Shown here one piece after another: positions 57,150 to 64,000 of a stretch of 64,000 nt of DNA. The stretch is from positions 1 through 64,000 of the forward strand of contig LDOQ01000303.1 in NCBI GenBank assembly GCA_001887945.1, in the 5' to 3' direction. The notes under the pieces are model-generated. The model searched no databases and had not been told where the DNA came from. It was given only the letters and a program-made list of their open reading frames with translations. This stretch comes from Spraguea lophii. Taxonomy: Eukaryota; Microsporidia; Spragueidae. Numbering within the stretch: the stretch's first letter is position 1; every line of letters begins with the position of its first letter. Both the position numbers and the translations under genes were made by a program.

Positions 57150-57660
57150 TTATGGATGATACAAAATTTTATTCGACAATTAGAATAAAAGGAAAAAGAT
57201 TTAGTTTGGAGATCTGCATATATGTGAATACAAATAGATGATGTAAAAAATAAAAATTGATTTATAGTTATTATTAATAGAGAACGGGCTTTATATTATA
57301 AAAACAGTATAATAATGTTGGTAAGTTAAAATTTCGTTAATATTTTATGGAATTATTTGAAATTATGAAAGAAAAAGAAACTTACAATCTAATAAATATA
57401 ACATAAGTGTTATAAAAATTCACCGCTTTAATTATGTAAAAATAGATTAGTGTTCGAATCCAATTGTTCTTTATCTTCTTCCGTATTCATCATTTTTGAA
57501 TATTACTAAAAATTGTTTTAACAAATGTAGAAATTATGTAGCAAAATATAATAAGAATATAAACGATGAACTTTTAAATTCTATAAATGAGAATTTTAAT
57601 TGTATCATTCAGAATTTTTTTAGATGGATAATTATGGACAGATGATACTATATAGCTTTA
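57150..57660 (+). pseudogene. Tc1-like transposase relic e, related to the TIR-bounded element
   Basis: FIVIINRERALYYKNSI (about 57260-57315) corresponds to SFIAAVNKNTVIHYKNNI of the element at 35635. LYLLPYSSFLNITKNCFNKCRNY (about 57470-57540) corresponds to LYLPSYAPFLTIIENCFSKCKN, with the catalytic Glu changed to Lys. The rest is eroded. No flanking copies of the 108-bp repeat were found. Confidence 0.6.
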
Positions 57661-57959
57661 AAAATAAAAATCTGTCTAGGGAAGAGCATCATACGGTTTC
57701 CTTTTCCAGACTTAACCATAAGGGTGACAGGACATGTTGGTTTAATTACCATTAAACTAAATAATCTTAACTTTATGTGATATTATTTTAAAATACCCTT
57801 TTATTGTTATTCTGAAAATTGCTAAAAATAGAACATATTACAGAGATGGTACTCCTGCAATAAACGCATTGGTATCAATTAAAGGAAATTCTACAGTTTA
57901 AAAAAAATTTCAGCTAGGAGATAGTCGATCTTTTCCGATCAACTGAAATATTTCAACAA

Positions 57960-58640
57960 ATGTATAGGTGTCGTAAATATAACAGGAATTGACAACTTTA
58001 CACCGACAAAATAATATTTCACTTAGATTTTGTTATAAGTGTGTGAACTGTGTTAACAAACACAGCTATAATACAATAAACTCCTTAAAATACTTTATTG
58101 GTATAACTGTAAAATGACAATGTCTAATAGCGTTGAAACTCTTAATCGCATTAAAAAGATTATTATGAGTTTTTATAGATTATTTAGGTATAGTTTCATC
58201 TATTTCCTTGGAAATACCTCTAAAACCCCCAATGGAAATGGGATAGTAATTCATTTTGACGAAATTCAAATAATTGGGAGACATTAAAATATAGAAATAT
58301 TAGACCATTACACACTGTTTAAATTGCATTGCGGTGGATATCCATAGCAGAAAATGTTTCCTTTTATTTTTATCATCCGGGCCAAGAGATAATTTGTTCA
58401 GGTTATTAGGAAAATATATTTTATTGAATCCATAATACGCACCGATTGTCCTGATCATGTTTAACATTATGTTTTTTAGGGCATATCCGTTTTACAATTA
58501 ATCATCCAAGAGAATTGATTTCAAAGATAAGAATGAATACTAATTGGATTAAGTATCTTGGGCGCATTTAAACACCATCAAAAAAACATATATTACTGAT
58601 GTTGATAATTTAAATCTGTTTAAATCTGAATTTTATTTTA
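57960..58640 (+). pseudogene. Merlin-type transposase relic E
   Basis: In shifting frames: YKCVNCVNKHSYN (about 58040, zinc-ribbon end), HFDEIQIIGRH with the first Asp (about 58255), LHCGGYP-QKMFPF (about 58330; family GGIxRGxxxxFL), NLFRLLGKYILLNP-IIRTDCPDHV (about 58395-58460, second Asp in TDC), INHPRE (about 58500) and GAHLNTIKKTYITDVD (about 58560-58605; family GAHTNTIExxW). Heavy decay, but six blocks are in the right order. Confidence 0.6.
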
Positions 58641-59940
58641 GATATACCTATGATATATCGGACAGAAAAAAGCAATGTTGAAACTGTTATATGTTCTGAA
58701 ATAGCTTAAAATTAAATCAACGAGTTAAAGGTTATTTTATTATGTTTTATTATTTTTTATGAGACGTGTGGTATAATCAAACTCCTGAAAAGATTTATAT
58801 GATTATTATGGATGGTTTTGAAGGTAATTGATATTTGTAAACAAAAAGAACATCATTAATGAGTAAATTTTATTAGAAAATATTTTTTTATTAAACCGGG
58901 TAAGAAAGTGTTTAAATTCATATCAAAAAATTAATTTTTTTATTTTATTAAAATGGATGGGGAATTATTAAATAATAAACAGAAAACGTTATAAGGTTAT
59001 ATTGTTTTTTTATAATTTGGTTACTTTATCTAACACCTGATTCTTTATTAAAAAATACTTTTGTTTAATCTTTGTATTTATTCTATCTTTATTTCAGTTT
59101 CGATATGTTTTCTTATATTATTCGAGTTTTCTTATATTATTCGCTGTTTTTTTTGATTTTATAGAAAACAATACTGTAACTTTAAATTTTATTTTAATTG
59201 TATTTTTTTAATAATAATTAACTATTTCATATTTTGGAGAAATCGCAATTTTTGTATTTTTGTATTTCAACCATGGATGGAGAAAAATGAGATTGTAAAT
59301 TTTCAGAAGGTTTATTGTAAACATGATAAATATTAATTTTTCCCTGAAAATATTTCCAAAAATTTAATATTAAATTATTGGGAAAGTTTATTCCAAAAAT
59401 TTTAATAGTTAAAAAAATGTGTAAAAAATATAATATTCAAAAGATTGTAGATATTTGATAATTAAAAATTTATTGAAACAATATTCACTTATTGGGAAAA
59501 TAAGAATGAAGTAAATAATAGGGGTTAACAATATTTTTGATATTTATACATATGAAGAAATATTTGACCATTTTAATAGAAACCCAAAACGATTTTCAGA
59601 TAATGATATTTCGGAAATTTCAAATGTTATTTCTATGAGAAACCATATCAAAACAATTTTTGAAAAATCCGAAAAAATATCTAGTTATTTTATTAATTAT
59701 TCTCAGTTAATATAAAAATTTTCCTAAAAAGATTCCATACACTTAGAATTAAAAAAAGGAAATAAAAATTTTGTCACGTATTACTATTTTCAAAACACAT
59801 ATTTAAAATTGCGTATTTCTTAATAACAAAAATGTTTTTTGTTAATTTATTTTTTTATATGATTTTATTATTATTCTTCCTTTTTTATTTTTTAATAATT
59901 TATGGACAAAAAAAATATTTTTTAATAAACGGTATAAATT
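58641..59940. other. Gene desert
   Basis: Nothing supportable beyond T- and A-runs. Confidence 0.35.
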
Positions 59941-60825
59941 AAGATTATCCGAAGATATATATATTTGGTGAAAATGTATTGTTATGGGTAAGCATAGTAA
60001 TAAAATAACTATGATAGGTTTTACGACTAAAAAATACTTTTTTACTTATAAAATTATTAAAAGAGAGACGGATCTTTCCGAAATTACAACAATGAGATAC
60101 GCAAAAAACACGGAAAATAAAAGTATAATAAGGAAAACTATAAATGGTTGAAGAAAATGTTCATAGAGCTTTTTACAAATAAAAAAGTTTTTAAAAAAAT
60201 ATAATGACTTCTGCACCAAAAGTCCAAGAAAAGGTATTAGAAAATAATACAAAAAGTTTGGCATAAAAACTATAAAACGATTTTAAAAGGAGATTTGAAT
60301 AAAATCTTTGATACTTATCAAAAACCCCTTTTTATCTTCACAACATAGAAAGCAAACTTAATATTACAAAAAAGTAACACTGTGAAAGGTTAACTTCTCA
60401 GACAATGTCGTTTTCACAAATGAAATATTATCCAATATTTATAACGAAATAAGACGATCGAAAATAGGACAGGTGGTGCTAAATATTATAAACGAATAGA
60501 GCAGACAAAACATTCTAATTTTACGAAACTATTGGTTTGGGTGTTTCTCGTATAAAGATGTGAGGATTTATATTTTTAAATAAAACCATGTGTACACACA
60601 TAATGTCATCATATTATATATAATGTCCAGGTAAGTTTTGATAAATTTGGGTTTAAAAAGTTTTAAAATACAGAAATGATGATCAAAAACATAAAAGTAA
60701 ACCGCACCAAATTATTTTCAAGGAAAAAACATAAATGTTATTGAATGGCGACCTAATAACTTGATTTAAATCAAATAGAAAATATCTGTGAATTTATTAA
60801 GAAAAATACGGAGTAAGTATTTTGA
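59940..60825 (+). pseudogene. Canonical Tc1-type transposase relic f
   Basis: This relic is of the animal Tc1 kind, unlike a-e. Blocks: KVNFSDNVVFTNEILSNIYNE (about 60385-60445; first Asp block, Asp to Asn), NYWFGCFSYKDVRIYIF (about 60525-60575; family MVWGCFSxxGVGxLxFI), YRNDDQKHKSKPHQIIFKEK (about 60670-60725; family QDNDPKHTS, second Asp codon 60681), IEWRPNN and LDLNQIENICEFIKKNTE (about 60740-60812; family WPxxSPDLNPIENLWxxLK, Glu codon 60778). Separated by shifts. A SINE-like copy starts about 50 bases downstream. Confidence 0.8.
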
Positions 60826-60876
60826 GATATAACTTTTTAATAAAAAATAATAATAATAAACATAGAAGAGAAGAAA

Positions 60877-61240
60877 AAGGTTGTTTAGTGGGTGAGGTTT
60901 CGATAGTGCAGCATAGCTGTGCCTTGTATGACGGCCCCGCTACTAGATTAAAGTAGTGTTTAGCTGATATAGTTGCAATCCTTGTATTGATTTGTGACTC
61001 GGTCAATACTATGCAACGAAAGAGGCTGGGAATTCCTTAAGAGCTGGAAGTGGGGTGGCGACGCGCACCAGACGCAAAATCCTTATACTCTGGAGCATAA
61101 GGTAAGATGAGATTAATGCATATCTGTAGCGAAACCAGTTAGTACAAGTTTAATTTCGCTCGAGGAACCGAAGGTCACAGACCATGGTAGGCCGCAACCG
61201 GCCAGGGAGCTTTGATAAATAAAAGTTTCATTAGTAAAAA
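60877..61240 (+). repeat. SINE-like repeat, copy 3 (young, headless)
   Basis: This is the best-preserved body of the family: 364 bases, strikingly GC-richer than its flanks. It runs from GGTTGTTTAGTGGGTGAGG to AATAAAAGTTTCATTAG and an A-run. It lacks the tRNA-like head seen in copies 2 and 4, as expected for 5' truncation. The last 120 bases are about 97% identical to copy 1. Confidence 0.75.
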
Positions 61241-63284
61241 AGTTGTTAAAAATGTTTATAGATATTTTAAAAAAACTGGATGATTTTAACGAATAAATTG
61301 AATGTAAAAATAGGAAGTGTTAATTAACATATATATAAGAAAGTTTCAAAACATTACTTAAATATCATTTTATTTATTTCGTTTTTTTTGTCCCTAACAA
61401 TGTATAATAATAGGAAAAAGGTTCTACGCTATGAATTTTTACCAAACTATCTAATTGTTTTGATATTTGTTTTTTCCAAAACGAATATAATTTTCAATCT
61501 ATAAAAATATGATTCGGTTTTTATTACGAAGAAAAAATATGCGTGATACAATGTCTAAAATAACGACAAGAACATATGTAAATGTATATAATAATCTTTT
61601 TTATTGAAAGCAAGATGATAAAACCGTTGAATCTGATTTAATTTTACATAATTCAAATATTTTCTATAAATTGATTATACAATTAAAAGAAGATGTATGA
61701 CATCCTTTGTCTATAAAAAAGTTTTAAATGAATAATATTGAATTTTATAGTATATTTACAAATATTAAAAAATTTATCTTATTCTTCATAATTTATATGA
61801 GATGTTATATTAATCATAAATTTCCACAAACGAAAATAAATAAGCATAGAAAATTCGTAATATATCATAAATTAAAAATCTTTAAAAATATTATTTAAAT
61901 AAATAATATTGAGATTCTAAAGGAGGATAGAATATACACACAGAAAGAATTATCCAAAAACAATCTTTAATCACTTTTTACAAACAATCCATCCTTACAT
62001 AATGCATGATCACAGTTAAACTATTATGGGATTACACGATATTTAAAAATTACAATATTACATTTATGGTTATATGATGTTCCTTGATAAAAAAAATGAA
62101 TAAAGTATATTTTTGTTTGCAATAAACATAAAGTTTTTATAAGTTTGATATAATATTATATAATAAAAGACAGGTTTGAAAATTTTTTTAATGATTTTAT
62201 ATATCATACCAGGGATAATTTCTCAAAAATTACCAAATAAATCTTTGAATAAAGATATATTTCCATACTTTAAATTATTTAGAAATGTTTAGGATTAAAA
62301 CATGGAAATATTTTTTATTATGACCGTAATTTAAAAATTATGAATTTTTATTTATAATTTTTAAATTACAAAAATATTTTCATGGTGATGTTTAATGAAT
62401 TTTTTTAATAATTATTAAAAAAAATGAAAACATATACCATTTCCCAACGGAAATATTGGGATTTTTTAGATATTTTGGTGTTTTTATTTTAAAATTGCTA
62501 AGGAATCAATAATTTATTATAAAATATAATTAAAAAATATTAGAATTAACACTCATTGAAGGTGTAAAACAAAAATAAAAGAAAGGAAAATTATTATTAT
62601 GGATGATTTATTTCTAAAAAATATGCAGATAATCAGTAATAATATGTTGGAATATATAACATAAAAAATATATTCAAAGCTACAATATTAAAATTTTCAA
62701 ATCTTATATAACATGAATGCATAATATCAAGTTCCCGTTTGAAGTCAAATCAAGACCAATATCTGATGAAATACATTTGTAAATATAGAAAATGTTAAAC
62801 TAATATGTGAAAATTTTTAAAAAATTTATTAAGAATACTCACATGTTAATATATTTAACTGCGATGAGATGGGATTATAACCCCACGGTTAAAAATATTG
62901 ACATACACTTTTTAAAAACAGATATCTAAAAAAATGTTTAAAGTCGGAATTACAATTTTATGAGTGATCTCGGGTAAGTGAAAAATTACTTATGTTATAA
63001 TAAAAAATCTAAAAACTTTCGTAATTTAAACTTATAGAATTTAAAAGAAACGAAATTATGTATTGATATATTTCTAAAATACAAATATATAAGTATGTAT
63101 TTTATTGAATTATTAGAAGTTCTAGATCCAAGAATAATAAAATACTTTTACCACTTAATAATGCTCATAAATATTGTTTTGTGTATTATTTGATAAACAT
63201 CAAACTTTATTCGGCATTAGTGACTTTGGGTACCCCGAAAAAACAATATTAAAAAAAGAAAATAAATGTACCAAATAAATTAAT
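61241..63284. other. Gene desert with a strong hairpin
   Basis: No coding that I can support. The inverted repeat at 62301-62385 is listed separately. Confidence 0.4.
62301..62385. repeat. Inverted repeat / hairpin
   Basis: A perfect 16-base stem (62326-62341 with 62354-62369; GTAATTTAAAAATTAT) around a 12-base loop. Outer arms (CATGGAAATATTTTT / AAAAATATTTTCATG) extend it imperfectly to about 40 bases per side. It could be a small MITE or a cruciform. Confidence 0.65.
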
Positions 63285-64000
63285 TTAATGTTGTTTTATG
63301 GCTATACCGTGCAAGACTTGTTCAAAGCTAAAATTAATTTTTTTTAAAAAAAAATATTGATCGATAATCCTTATCAGAGATTTTTTGCTTTGGGGCTTGC
63401 GAATTTTAATGTATTCTTTTAAATATCTCCATACAGATTCTATTGTTTGTATATGTATTTGTTTATTTGTAGGGTCTACAAAATTTTTCGAATGATTAAT
63501 TTTAAAATGTTGTAAATCGAGTGATTCAAGATTTTTGTATCCTTTCCAACAATCAGTGACAACGATTGATTTAGGTTTGATATGTTTTTTAATTGTACTT
63601 CTTAAGAAATCTGAATTTCTTGATTTGGTAACTCTAAAAAACATATTATTAGAACCTCTTTCTATTCCTCCAACAACCCATATCGTCCTAACTGTCTACC
63701 GACATTGTATTTTCTTCTAGACACTGCGCTCTCGTCCACCTCAACCCATTTATTATATCCCCAATTTTGTTGTTATTTAATATTCGTAATTTTTGAATTG
63801 AAACAATTTATTATTGTATTTATTCCTTTATAACTTATATTTATTTCTTTTTTAATTTCTTTTAAGCTTTTTTTCTATACCCATTCGTATATTACTTCTA
63901 AAATTTTTGATAATTTTATTTTAACTTTATAAAAAATAGAATCTTTTCTTATTGAAATGGTTGGTTTTTGCATTTATTCATCATATACTTCCAAATATAT
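63285..64000 (-). pseudogene. Merlin-type transposase F (truncated by the window end)
   Basis: The best-preserved Merlin copy. From right to left: KWVEVDESAVSRRKYNVGRQLGR (about 63755-63690; first Asp). After a one-base shift near 63680 comes WVVGGIERGSNNMFFRVTKSRNSDFL. The open frame 63644-63285 has SIVVTDCWKGYKNL (second Asp) and INHSKNFVDPTNKQIHIQTIESVW (Glu in TIESVW), and ends with a regular stop. The upstream zinc-ribbon/HTH part continues in damaged form to the window edge. A single clear shift in the catalytic part makes it a recent casualty. Confidence 0.8.

Noticed and set aside
60046..60264. 72-codon minus-strand hydrophobic frame
   Set aside because: It is the shadow of an A-rich part of the Tc1 relic on the plus strand.
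1..61240. The end repeats (copies 1 and 3) as the two LTRs of one 61-kb element
   Set aside because: Host genes such as uS8 and chitin synthase lie between them, further copies occur inside, and two copies have tRNA-like heads.
1..64000. Organellar or Plasmodium origin suggested by AT-richness and Asn-rich inserts
   Set aside because: A cytosolic ribosomal protein, chitin synthase, RBL/LRR secreted families, no introns and CCC start signals fit a microsporidian nucleus better.

Overview
The window looks like nuclear DNA of a microsporidian (obligate intracellular fungal relative). It is extremely AT-rich. It encodes a eukaryotic cytosolic ribosomal protein (uS8), a fungal-type chitin synthase and a short NAD kinase. 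It also has leucine-rich-repeat and ricin-B-lectin-like secreted proteins of the kind expanded in microsporidia. Three predicted start codons (NAD kinase, uS8, LRR gene) are preceded at once by CCC, the short start-proximal signal known from microsporidia. No introns were needed. Decayed transposons of the Merlin, Tc1/mariner and Ty3/gypsy types match the repertoire reported for large microsporidian genomes. I cannot name the species.

Layout. (1) 1-2.3 kb: two copies of a putative tRNA-headed SINE-like repeat. (2) 2.3-6.2 kb: three decayed housekeeping genes, an Hcs1/IGHMBP2/Upf1-type helicase (-), a DRG/Rbg1-type GTPase (-) and translation release factor eRF1 (+). All are recognisable only by piecing together frames. 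(3) 6.57-9.26 kb (-): a secreted LRR protein gene split by two one-base shifts, both at A-runs. (4) 11.3-26 kb: a cluster of seven small secreted proteins with ricin-B-like W...C...C segments and low-complexity Asn/Asp/Lys tails. An NAD kinase swollen by Asn/Asp-rich inserts, an unknown protein and a 43-residue secreted peptide lie among or next to them. (5) 26.9-30.0 kb: chitin synthase and uS8, both intact. (6) 30-64 kb: a transposon graveyard in which I found no intact host gene. It holds six Merlin (IS1595/ISXO2-like) fragments, six Tc1/IS630 fragments, two Ty3/gypsy pol relics lying head to head, and a retroviral/Ginger-type integrase gene. One Tc1-like element keeps both 108-bp terminal inverted repeats and a TA target duplication, and it sits inside the integrase gene. 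Several GC-richer tRNA-like islands are also present.

How the genes relate. The intact half is a surface/secretome neighbourhood (LRR protein, RBL-like family, small secreted peptide, chitin synthase for the spore wall) mixed with two core genes (NAD kinase, uS8). The SINE-like family occurs in about six copies of graded age, all on the + strand. The copies at the two window ends are about 97% identical over their last 120 bases, so the family was recently active. All homology statements rest on reading motifs by eye; no searches were run.
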